64,000 bases of DNA from Thuidium tamariscinum (Eukaryota; Streptophyta; Bryopsida; Hypnales; Thuidiaceae), in NCBI GenBank assembly GCA_947034885.2, contig OX344755.2, positions 1,862,501 to 1,926,500 on the forward strand, written 5' to 3'. Below are positions 48,101-58,490 of this stretch, piece after piece (within the stretch, counting starts at the first letter, position 1; each line of letters begins with the position of its first letter). Position numbers and translations under genes: made by a program. The notes beneath the pieces are model-generated. The model worked only from the letters and a program-made list of their open reading frames with translations. It made no database searches and was not told the origin of the DNA.

Positions 48101-49991
48101 TCTAGAGTGAGCCTTGCATTGACAATAGCAAAGGTATGTACGCCCTTTGTTGACCTGAGCCCAATTGCGTCCCCATGTACCATCATCCAACATTCCAGCC
48201 TTAGAATGGTGGACGACCGTGGATAGACACACAATTGGGCTGGGATTGACAAAGAGCACACATCACATCTACACAATTTGAAGAAGTTTGAGCGGGGTTG
48301 CCCCTCGAAAAGCAAGTAACACTACATTTTTCATTTATAAATTTTTACAAGGACATAGCCTCTTGTAGGGCAGCTGCATGTTTGTTTTGTATTCAGAAAA
48401 TGATACGAGAGAGTGACTCTCAAATGCAGGTCCTCTTCACAAGACCTGTTCACAGTAATGGGAGCAATGTATGGTGCTGTGCTGTTCCTGGGGATCAACA
48501 ATTGTGGAACGGTGCAGCCCATGGTGGGCATTGAGCGCACGGTGTTCTACAGAGAGCGTGCCGCGGGGATGTACTCCGCCATTCCTTATGCGTTTGCACA
48601 GCTGATGATCGAGGTTCCATATGTGATGGTACAGACACTGGTGTATGCATTGATCACGTACTCAATGATCAACTTTGAGTGGACTGCCATGAAATTCTTT
48701 TGGTATACATATTACATGTTCTTCACATTCATCACCTTCACGTACTACGGGATGATGATGGTGGCACTCACCCCCAACACGGAGATTGCTTCCATTGTGG
48801 CTTCCTTCTTCTACTCTTTCTTCAACCTCTTCTCGGGGTTCCTCATCCCCAAACCGGTACGCACTCCTCGCCAGTCAAGTTCTTTGTGTTGGATACTTTA
48901 CTAGTGTTCCTCCAGAGTTGAAGGATGATTGAGTTGAGCAGAGCGTAAATCTCAACTCATGCTTAAATAGATTAAGCAATTTGGCACACAAATTTTAGTG
49001 TTCAAAACACAAATTATGAATATTATTAACCCATACATTATTAGCTGGTGACTGGAAATCATGAATTTTGATACCGTGAAAATCATTGGTTCAAAAAAAT
49101 CCAAAAGCACTTTAAAAAATCTTCCCTTTCCACCCCTGATTCTGAGGATCTACATTTCTGTCCTACACAGAGATTCTCTTGTTCATTGACCAGAAAATGG
49201 CCTCCTTGTCGTTTGTGGGTCAATGATCATTACAGTTTGTATATACAATTTGAAACAATGTTCTTGTTAAAATGTTCCAGTACAACACTGATCCCTCAAG
49301 ATAACGAATCTTAAAACTGACTCTATAGATTCTTCCCTAAAATATTTTACTCCCTCTATTCATAAGGACCATGATAATTCTAATAAGTGTTTACTTTTAC
49401 CTGGTACATTTGAATTGGAAGTATCATTTCCAAATTTCTTAAACAAAGTAAGTTAGAATGAAGTCATGTATGATTTAGTCCTTGATACAATCAAAGCACT
49501 AAGCTTAGTTACAAGTCAAATGCCACTAAGACCAGAATCTAAAAAAAATATGAATCACAAAATTTATGTGGATTCCTGTCTAGTACACAGTTAGTATTTG
49601 CATGGAATTGTGTTTTGTGTTTAAATATTGAACCTTGAACTGAAGTTATCAATTGCTATGACTGTTATGACCTCCACGTATTTAACTTACGGTTCTCTAC
49701 TTCATTTGGGTGCAGAAAATTCCAATTTGGTGGGCGTGGTACTACTGGGCATGCCCTGTGGCATGGACCATCTATGGCCTAATCACTTCACAGTTTGGAG
49801 ACGTGGAAAGCCCGACCAGTGTGCTTGGGGACTCGAGCGGGGCACAGCCAGTCAAACAATTCATTGAACTGTATTTTGGATTCAAGCATGACTTTCTGCC
49901 AATTGTCGCCCTCATGATGCCTCTGTTTGCGATCCTCTTTGCAGTAGTGTTTGTCCTTGGCATTAAAATTTTGAACTTCCAACACAGGTAA
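36152..49991 (+). CDS. ABCG (PDR): Full-size PDR-type ABCG transporter, about 1,540 aa, 21 inferred coding exons
   Basis: Membrane ATPase exporting hydrophobic compounds, hormones or wax/cutin precursors; the substrate is unknown. Order is reversed (NBD-TMD)x2. Exons: 36152-36591, 37706-37826, 38605-38693, 38821-38905, 39097-39256, 39366-39442, 39591-39644, 40151-40241, 40567-40868, 41362-41643, 42173-42489, 42767-43031, 43353-43509, 43693-43851, 44200-44459, 45049-45381, 46205-46495, one in the gap ending at 46883, 47666-47893, 48430-48856, 49716-49991. Phases agree. NBD1: Walker [10 protein letters not shown] (223-231), signature GGQKKR (364-369), Walker B LFMDEIS (383-389), the usual degenerate PDR pattern reversed between halves. 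NBD2: GVSGAGKTT (985-993), LSTEQRKR (1092-1099), IIFMDEP (1112-1118). TMD landmarks: [49 protein letters not shown]. It ends in the expected NFQHR. The N-terminus and the linker are longer than in most relatives (usually 1,420-1,470 aa). Exon 13 could start at 43326 instead. Confidence 0.93.
46675..46874. other. Assembly gap of exactly 200 N, hiding most of one ABCG exon
   Basis: The exon after the Walker-B/H-loop exon should encode about 70-75 residues (the LLLMKRGG..., YNPATWMLEV... and ...SLY stretch of PDR proteins). Only its last nine bases (TCTTTATAT^GTAAGT, ending 46883) are visible past the gap. In phase they read ..LYM, continuing into KNKALV at 47666. About 210-225 coding bases plus an acceptor must be missing, slightly more than 200, so the N count is probably a placeholder. 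Confidence 0.8.
47376..47592. mobile_element. AGGTAGGAGG-family MITE, reverse orientation, in an ABCG intron
   Basis: Read on the minus strand it starts AGGTAGAAGGCTCAGAAACC and continues CATCTAAGGGCTGG, the same as the 31461 and 50259 copies. The right border is TA (47593-47594). The left end is decayed, and a GGACCTAGGA doublet lies there. It sits in the intron between the gap exon and the exon at 47666. Confidence 0.6.
49030..49219. mobile_element. Short TTAA-group relative in an ABCG intron
   Basis: TTAA precedes it (49026-49029) and TCAA follows (49220-49223). Its sequence parallels the last 200 bases of the 29309-30300 element (ATTTTGATACCGTG, TTTCCACCCCTGATTCTGA, TTTCTGTCCTACA). It is probably an internally deleted, decayed copy in the last intron but well away from the splice sites. 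Confidence 0.5.
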
Positions 49992-50258
49992 TGTAGAGAT
50001 TGTCCTCAAATTAGGAGCAGAGATTAGATTGATATAGGAGGTGAGTGTAAATAAGTTGTAATTTGCTGTAATTTATCCAGATCTCTTCAAAAAACGATAT
50101 ATTGGTAGTTAGATAGACAGGTATCTAGCCATGTAGTGATTTCGGTGTGACCATGCAAGATAAAAAGCTAGTTTGGTCAATGTGTACCATGATTTACCCT
50201 TAAGCATTTTTTTTGAATGATCAATTTTCTCAGTCATGCCTCAAGTGCAGTACTGATA

Positions 50259-50850
50259 AGGTAGGAGGGGCCAAAACTGCCCATCTAAGAGCTGAAACTG
50301 GATTTTGGGGTGAAACTGGATTTTGGGGTGAAACTGGATTTTGGGGAGGTGAAACTTCTTTAAAAAAAATTCAGTAAATTTTCCTTGAAAGACAAGTGAA
50401 TTTGGCATCTAACCCTAGTCATTTTTTTGGAGCTTTGAGGAATTGCTATGAATTTTTGAAGTCAAATTTGCTCACACTCTAAAATTGTCAAATGTACATT
50501 GTATAGTATAGTCCTAGAAAGATGGAAAAGCAACATGTGCAATTAGTGTATAGTACATTTGGGGAGGTGGGTAATTTTAGAGCATGAGTACATTTTGATC
50601 CTCTTCCCTTAATCCTTAAATGCCAACGAGGTTTTTGGTAAAAATGAAAAATCAACATGTACAAGTAGTGAACATTTAGGGAGGTTTGGAAATAAAAAGC
50701 TTGAGTAGATTTTAAGCCTCTTCCCTTAATACTTAAATGCCAATGAGGATTTTTTGTAAAAATGGAAAAGCAACATGTACAAGCAGTGTACATTTGGGGA
50801 GATGGGTAATTTGAAAGCTTGAGTGGATTTTGAGACTCTTCCCTCAACCC
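50259..50850. mobile_element. AGGTAGGAGG-family MITE with a tandemly amplified tail
   Basis: It begins AGGTAGGAGGGGCCAAAACTG after TA (50257-50258) and first closes at 50609 (CTCTTCCCT, then TA). The terminal unit of about 117 bases is then repeated twice more, each holding CAACATGTACAAG.AGTG.ACATTT, a GCTTGAGT.GATTTT and CTCTTCCCT. GAAACTGGATTTTGGGGT is also triplicated near 50296-50343. It lies just past the end of the ABCG gene. Confidence 0.65.
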
Positions 50851-52902
50851 TAAAACACCAACGAGGATTTTTTTTGTCTGATAGATGCTACAAAAATTTT
50901 CTACTAGTACAAAAGTACAACCTATTTAAAAAATACAACCTGTCAATCTTTAGAATTTTGGAGTGCAACTATTCATCTTTACAGTTTTGTTGTGAAAAGG
51001 AGAGATCTTTTACAATAGTGTGACTTCAAACAAGTGTTTTTGCAATTTTTAAGCCAATGATTCATACAATGATCAAAGAAATGATTTCTATGATTACTAG
51101 CCCATCTTTTAAGGGTAAGAAAATCAAGCATTTGTGTATACCAAGATTCAACAATGCATTGGGGTTGGAGTTCATTTTCTTCATCTTGCATGTACCTAAT
51201 CACCATGTGCTCAATTGTTGTTTTCTACATCTTCCAACCATTATAAATCAATTACAAAGGTCAAAACCATTGTAAAACAATTTTTCCATTCATCATGAAA
51301 TAACGGTTTCAAAACCATTGTAAAAATATGACCATTTTGTAACTAGAAATTATGATTGGTTAGCACATAAAGTATTGCAATTGAGTGAGATTTCTTGAAT
51401 AACATCAATTCAATGTTTCAATATCTAACAACATTCTATAAATGAATCAATGAAGAAAAGAAGATGAAATAATACTATATATCTCTTTTGTGAGGCTTGG
51501 ATGAATCAATGAACACTTTGTTTCTTACCAACATATTTAGTTTAGAGAATTTTTGATGCCATATGAGTAAAAAACCCCTAGACAATTAATTTGGTGTACC
51601 ATTGAAGTTTTTTATCCAATCATATATATTGATGGCATATGGTGTTAAGCATGAATGTTGAAACTATGAATTAAGCTACCTCAATATATGGATGTGGGGT
51701 AGATAATCCTATGGTATATTGAATTGTTTAAAGACCTTTCAATCGTTTAGGAATTCATTTAATTTATCTAATTCTTTCCATGAAACTTCTATAAGTTCAC
51801 AGTTCTTTTGCCAATTGAATGCAACAAACAACAAAATAAAATTGGATCGCATACAATTCTTTTTTATTTGATGTCAACATATACCTTACAATATATAAAA
51901 TTGAGTTTTGAACACAATCTATAAAATTGCAATATTCAGTTATTTGCATTTCATGGTATATGCAATGTTGTATTTGCACAATTAGTTACAATTAAAGGCA
52001 TCAATGAAATGCAAAAAATGAGCTTATTAAATGATAAAATCTAGACTAATTTGAAATTTTATTTAGATTGAAAAAATAGTTTAGAAGGGATCTTTACAAC
52101 TTACAAATTATGTTCAAAGGTCAAGTAAAATCAATTCATTTTGACCTTGAATGCAAGATATTTAAATCCATTGCATTGAACTTTTATACAAAATGTCTAG
52201 ATCAACTCAAAATTTTCTATTTTTATCATAATTTACAAGAAAAGAAAAAGAAATGATGTATTGCTACATATTGCATGAAAAGTGACTAATTGAAGCAGAA
52301 TTCTTAAGGGATTACCCTCCATTATGTTTGGCAAGTGCAATAATGGGGGATTTAATGGAGGGGATTTATCTTCCTCAATTCTTTTTATCCCTCTTTATTT
52401 GTAAATAAAAAGTTATTTGTATCCTATTTTTTTTGTTAATGGGTAGGGACTAGGGAGACTAATATTTGGCACCCTATTTTTTTGTACATTTTAGAACTAT
52501 TAAATATTAAGACAAATGTAAGCAACTTGCAAAAGTAAACAAGTGAAAAATAAGTTTCTATAGCATTTGAACTAGCATTAGATGCAGTATGCAATACCAA
52601 TAGTGTACAAAGTAAAGAGCTATTATTGAAACAAAACCAATGGCAAAAGCAAACCATTGGAAAGAAAATAAACTCTAAAATATTTAACCCATAAGTTGCA
52701 CATGCATCCAATAGTAATAGACAATCTATGAAAGAAGAGCACACTAGAATAGAAGAGAGTTGAAAATGTTATAATTTAATATACCACATATGTTCACAAT
52801 GATTCTTCACCTTTGATTAGTTCAAAGCTTTTTGAAAAAATTTATTCTACTATGCCTAAATGAGGTCTAAAATTCTACTTAGAATATGCATAAGAGTATT
52901 TT
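50851..52902. other. AT-rich spacer
   Basis: No gene, RNA gene or bounded element could be supported. Confidence 0.3.
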
Positions 52903-53197
52903 TAGGCCCCTTGGAAGACCGTTTCAGGGCCATTCCTTGAAACCATTCCCATTGCTACATACTAGCCCCTATTAGTTTGAATTTTTGAATTTTGAAAAAA
53001 AAATTCTAATTTTTTAAAAAATGTTTAGAATGTATTAAAAAAATGATTTTAAGAAAATAAAATATTTAAATATTTAGTAATTGATTAAAATAACTAATTA
53101 ATTGGTATTTTTTGATGCGGCAGTCGCTTGACCACATCAGTATGCTAATGTGTCAGCGTTCACAACGTCTGGGAACTCGCAATCTTCTAAACTAGCC
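52903..53197. mobile_element. TIR element, GAGGGCA family, decayed copy 3
   Basis: Landmarks in the same order as the 23384 and 24971 copies: GACCGTTTCAGGGCCATTCC, an AT-rich middle, GATGCGGCAGTCGCTTGACC, then GTCTGGGAACTCGCAATCTT. The outer ends are only weakly inverted. Confidence 0.42.
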
Positions 53198-54023
53198 AAA
53201 AGTCCTCTTATGTTTGATAGATTGTTGAATCAATACACAAAATGCTATTTTTTTTACAATCAACACAAATTACTTCATCTTGTATTGATTAGGGTCTCCT
53301 TTTCTTGTAGAGACTAAACTAAAGCAATCACTAGATCACCAACATGTTTCAAAATTCTTCCTTCTTATACTAATAATGTTTATTGCACAAAACTTGAATG
53401 TCAAAAACACCAAGTTAAACAATCTAGAATGTGGCAAACTACTATGACAAGAGCTATCTAAAATCCATACATCTTCAAAATTTTATTTTGATGATCAAGT
53501 AAGAATGACATGTTAGTAAGTAGTGTTTATACATTAATATATTCTAGCCATGGAATAGAAGCATGAACTGCTACCCTCAAGTAGTCATTCAAACATTAAT
53601 AAAAGAACCTACACAAGGTAAAAATCAATATCTATTACTATCAACTCAATTGCTTGATTAATTTGTAAATAAGCTACATTTGTATACTAATTAATCAAAC
53701 ATAATTGAGATATAACAATGATCCACTAGACATTGGATGCCCCTTTGGATACTCCTCATAAAATTGTAGTACCTCTCATACTTTAAAAAAAAATTAGATT
53801 TTTTTTCAAAAGGCTATTGTAAAAAAAATTTTAATAAAAATTTCATTATTAACTTTACCCTTCATTATTTATAAAGACCTTGAACTCATCATCATGATGC
53901 TAATTTACTTCCAAGCAATGTCTAAAATTTAGGATTAAGATAGTTATAATAACCCTTCATTTTATTGCACATGTACCACAATAAAAATGGGAGTGCACTC
54001 CCAAAGGTTTGCATCCATCTAGC
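53198..54023. other. AT-rich spacer
   Basis: Nothing is supported beyond unassigned repeat-like sequence. Confidence 0.3.
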
Positions 54024-54378
54024 AAAAGACATAGACATGATCCCTATTTGACATGGCACCAACAACCTAACATCCAATGGTTGCATTTTCTATAAGGTAT
54101 GCAAAGGATTATTCATGATTTCTATTTCCATTATCATACTAGTATCTATCTATGACTAGCTTGTACATTTTCAATCAAATGCTCCTAAAAAAATAAGCCA
54201 ACAAAACAAAAATCTTCTCATCTAAGAAAAAAATTGTGTATAGCACTACACAATGTCTCTTCCTATATTATTAAAGAATTCGTAGAGATACTATAAACAC
54301 CATTTTTTGTATTTTGAAACACCACGTTTTAAGTTCTTCTTCTACTTATGTCAAATAGGGATCATGTCTATGTCTTTT
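54024..54378. mobile_element. MITE-like element, 355 bp, perfect 31-bp inverted ends
   Basis: Ends begin AAAAGACATAGACATGATCC and are identical in inverse over 31 bases (54024-54054 and 54348-54378). No flanking duplication was identified and the interior has no coding capacity. Perfect ends imply that it is young or still under constraint. The superfamily is unknown. Confidence 0.65.
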
Positions 54379-55800
54379 TCTCCTTGTTTTCTCCAACATC
54401 CAATCTTTGGTAAATGAAAAAGTTATTAAATTTAGAGGAAGTTTTAATCAATCTTTGTCTTGATTAGATATACTAGATGGTTGTTTGCATCAATTCTTTA
54501 CTCCACATGCCTCTAATAGGGTCTTTGGAGACACAATTTTTTTTATAGGTTTTAGCAAGGTCTTTGGTTAGGCCTTTGGTATTGGCTTAAGTGCTTGCCT
54601 AAGATGCAATTAAGCCAAAAACCATACTTATCTACAAATTAAAATTCCTCATAACTTTCACTTTATAAATCCAAATGGAATGATTCAAAGCTTCCTGCAT
54701 ACACAAAATTCTAAAGAACCAATTTCAATTTTTCATTTTTCCAAAAAGTCATTTTAAAAGAAGTTTCTAAGTTGTCAAGGCTGCCCAAAGATAAAAGGAA
54801 ATCACATATCATGCAATAACTTCTTAACTACATAGTCAAATGTTATGAAAATTGTTGGGCCTTAACGCTATACCTTGGGAGCAAGGTGTGTGAAAATTTC
54901 AATGAAAAAAAATAAAAACTCCATTTGTGATGAGCTGCCCAAAATTGCTATGATGCCAAAAAACGCAGCTTGGTCCTTTAGGTTTTAATTTATATAGAGA
55001 GAGAGAGATATAGACTTATTTTATTAGACATGGCTTTTAAAAACATCTACCAAACAATAGGCATCATTTTAGTAAATCCAAAGGCAATGTTTGAAGAATT
55101 TTTATGGCCCAATTATTCGTCATTAAAGGAATCCGACCTTGCTTAAAGATGTGAAGGATGAAATAAGATTTAGAGATCAAGAACTTTTACAAACAAATAC
55201 CGATATCGATACTACCATCAATGTTAAACGTGTGCTTTACAAAAATGTTCATAAAGTAATTCATAGGATTATTGAGGAAGTGCTCAACAAGGTGTATAAC
55301 CATTCATTTGGATGATTAGAACTATTGGTTTTCATTCCCTTGATGAAGGTCAATGTTTGACAAATACAATTGTAGATTTGTAATTATGATACCAGCCAAT
55401 TTGGAAAATAGTCCTTATAGTATAATAGATTTGTTCCAAGGAGAATTTAAAATAGGATTCAATAGCTAGTGGATTATAATCCTAGCCAAGTTGCACAATT
55501 CAATAGGATTTGCATTAAATTACTTCCAACTTGGTTCACTACGCACAAACTCATTCAAATACAATCATGCATAACACACACATTTTGACAACATTAAACA
55601 CAACACAATTTCACATTCATGTACAATATTTAACATAAAATAATATAAATACACATCCCAATTAGACAAATTAACTCCAATTGCATTAATCACAACAAAA
55701 TTACAAAACAACCTATTACCTATTCAAAGGTTGGATTCACACTAGGCTCTCTCAACAGTGAATAAAATCCCAATTTAGCCTCAACTCCTAACAAGTAGAT
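54379..55800. other. AT-rich spacer left of the LTR retroelement
   Basis: A short GA run occurs at about 54999-55009. No gene is supported. Confidence 0.3.
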
Positions 55801-56445
55801 AAAGATAAAACAATAGAATAATTTTTTGACCCAAAACTCTCATAATCCATTAATCAAGTTAGCAATTCTTTATTCAAAAGATCCTTGGTGGATCAAAGTA
55901 CATCAGCTCTCCTTTTCTCAACCTCACCTCAATCACTAGAAGAAATCTGCGTTTGCCTCAACAAAATCCACTTGATGTGTTTGTTGAGGCAAACGCAAAA
56001 ATTGCATTGAAGAACACAGAAAAACGCAGATTTTGCGTTTGCCTCAACAAAATCCACTTGATGTGTTTGTTGAGGCAAACGCAAAAACTGCATTGAAGAA
56101 CACAGAAAAACGCAGAATTTGCGTTTGCCTCAACAAACACATCAAGTGGATTTTGTTGAAGCAAACGTAGTTTTCTTCTAGTGAATTTTCCTTTTCCACC
56201 ACCAATTGATTTCCTGATGTTCCTCACGTGCTCACCTACTTGACCACCTACCGCAACCTCCATTCCGTTCTAACTGCCAATTTGTTGGTTTGCAAAGTCC
56301 CTATTATACTAAACAACAATTATAGGTCTCATGGTCCGATTATTCGTATGCCAACTAGTCTCAATACATATTCATGCAGGTGTAACTTTGACTAGCTGAC
56401 GTATTTCTTGTAATCATCCTGCTTAGGGAGAAAATACTAGAATCA
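55800..56445 (-). repeat. 3' LTR of the retroelement, carrying a MITE
   Basis: It matches 63070-63463 from the ATAGAATAATTTT region to GCTTAGGGAGAAAATAC. On the minus strand it begins TGATTCTAGTATTTTC, directly after a GGGGAAGAAA purine tract. Without the 250-bp MITE its length is about 390-400 bases. The left limit is approximate. Confidence 0.75.
55934..56183. mobile_element. CACTA-type MITE in the left LTR, 250 bp
   Basis: Ends CACTAGAAGAAA / TTTTCTTCTAGTG and a perfect 3-bp duplication AAT (55931-55933, 56184-56186), as expected of CACTA transposons. Inside, an 86-base unit starting GCGTTTGCCTCAACAAA occurs at 55949, 56035 and, with its core inverted, 56121; each unit is itself a hairpin (GCGTTTGCCTCAACA / TGTTGAGGCAAACGC). 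The right LTR lacks the insert, which fixes the order of events. Confidence 0.85.
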
Positions 56446-57742
56446 TTTCTTCCCCAGCCTCTGAAGCTCCTTGAGTGCACAAAGGTTTCTCCGATCAATA
56501 AAAATATCTCTGAAGTTTGGTGTCATTGTATAGTTTTTTTAAGATCACCCCTTCCAGCGTACTTAAATAGTAGGTTCCATTATCATATTGGCAATGAATA
56601 ACATAAGGTTCTAACCATTTGGGTTTGAATTTTTTTTCATGTTGTTTAACCTTGTGTTTAACAAAGTAGTGATCAATTATAATAACCAAATCCCTTAGGT
56701 CAAATTTAATTGTCTTTCTTCGAGAATCATGCCTAAGTTTTTTCTTTTGTTGCAGGGCTTCATAGTTTTGCAAGGCATATTGACGAGTCTCGTCTATCCT
56801 TTCAAGTAGGTGAATTTGGGCATTCAATGACTCAGCATCTCCCATTCTATGCTTCATGGCAATTCGTAATAAGAATAGTTGCTTCATGCCAAACGCCAAA
56901 TAGAAAGGTGTGTATCCAGTTGTTGTTTTGTGAACTATCCGATATGTCTAAAGCACCTCAGCTACGTGTAGATCCCACTCAAGTCATTTTTCAAGTACTA
57001 TTTTGTTGATGATACTGATCAATATACCATTGGTTTTTTCAATTAATCCATTTGCTAGTGGATAATACGAGTTTGTGTGCCTATGTTTTACCAACATCCT
57101 CTTCATGAGTTTAGAAACAACTCTGTTAATGAAGTGCATTCCTTGATCAATCACAATCTCAAGTAGACACATGTAATCATGTATCGACAAATAATTTGAT
57201 TGAATATGAATTCCGCCACAACCTTTTTATTGCAATGCTTCACAAGCATCGCCTCGGACCATTTTGATAGGTAATTAGTGGAAACTATCATATATTTGTT
57301 GTGCTTCGTAATTAATGGAAAAATGCCAATAAAATCTACACCTCACTTTTCAAATATTTCGATAGGATATATAGGATTCAATTTGGTGTATGGAATCAAA
57401 TGTCTCTCATATGTTTGGCAACGTTGACAAGTTTTGCAAAAGTGAGCACTATCTGCAAACATTGACGACCAATAATAATTGGCTTGGAGTATTTTTCTGG
57501 AAGTGACATCAGCAGCAAAGTGACCCCCCCCAAAAAAAAATTCCTTGTGATAATGATGCAATATCACCTCGGCTTCTTCAGGATTCACCACTCGGCAAAG
57601 AATCTTGTCATTGCCTACTTGGTATAGTTCACTGCCTACATGTGTATAAGGCTGACTTTTCTTCCTAATTTCTTACGATGATGAGTGGAGAGCTCTTCGG
57701 GTAAGTCCAAATCTTTCAAATAGAAAATTGTGTCCACATATG

Positions 57743-58490
57743 GGTGAGTTCAAGAAAGACCGAAAGGTTTTTGTACACTTTGGCCATAGTACTCCTGATT
57801 TTTCGGGAGTACTTTAAAAATAGAAAAACAATTTTAAGAAAATATGAAAAATATGCTTGATGTATATTTCTTGAAGAAGAAGATATCCTATGAAGGAAAA
57901 ATGTAGGAAAATTTTCTGAGTAGGTGAACTAGAAAAGTGAAAAATCTCATGAAAATAGGCACTTTTAGTCTTTTACATTTTAATTTGTAAAAAATAGGAA
58001 AAGAAAATTTTTGAGAAACTAAAAATTGTCCATTAGGGAATAGTTGATGATGATTAGATTTCACCAAAAGAATTATCTAAAAGACATCTTCAATGTTAAA
58101 AATTTGCGCGCAATGGATGAATGGAAGTGTTGATTGTACTCATGTGGAGGGCGTAAAATAATATATTTTCAAATTTCCTATGATAGATACATGATTCCCT
58201 ACTATGAAAATATACCATGAAATTTTGAGCTCTAAATCATTAAATTTGGGTACTCCTAACGTAGTAAAAACCATAAAACTCCTAATTGTGACAAATTAGC
58301 TAAATTAAAAATTAATTATAAAACTAATTTTTAAAATTTTCAAAAAATAAGGGATCTGATTAACATCAAGTTAGGCATCTCCAATAAAAATTTCAAAATT
58401 ATAGGATTCATGCATCAAAAGTTATTGCCAAAAAAAACATTGTCACTTTGATCGTGACGTGAAATAGGACCGGTCTTTCTTGAACTCACC
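57743..58490. mobile_element. TIR element, GGTGAnTT family, copy 2, inserted in the retroelement (748 bp)
   Basis: A perfect 20-base inverted end, GGTGAGTTCAAGAAAGACCG, at 57743-57762 and 58471-58490. The interior shares blocks with 28488-29210. It separates the integrase and RNase H parts of the retroelement, so it came later. No coding capacity was recognised and the superfamily is unresolved. Confidence 0.7.
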
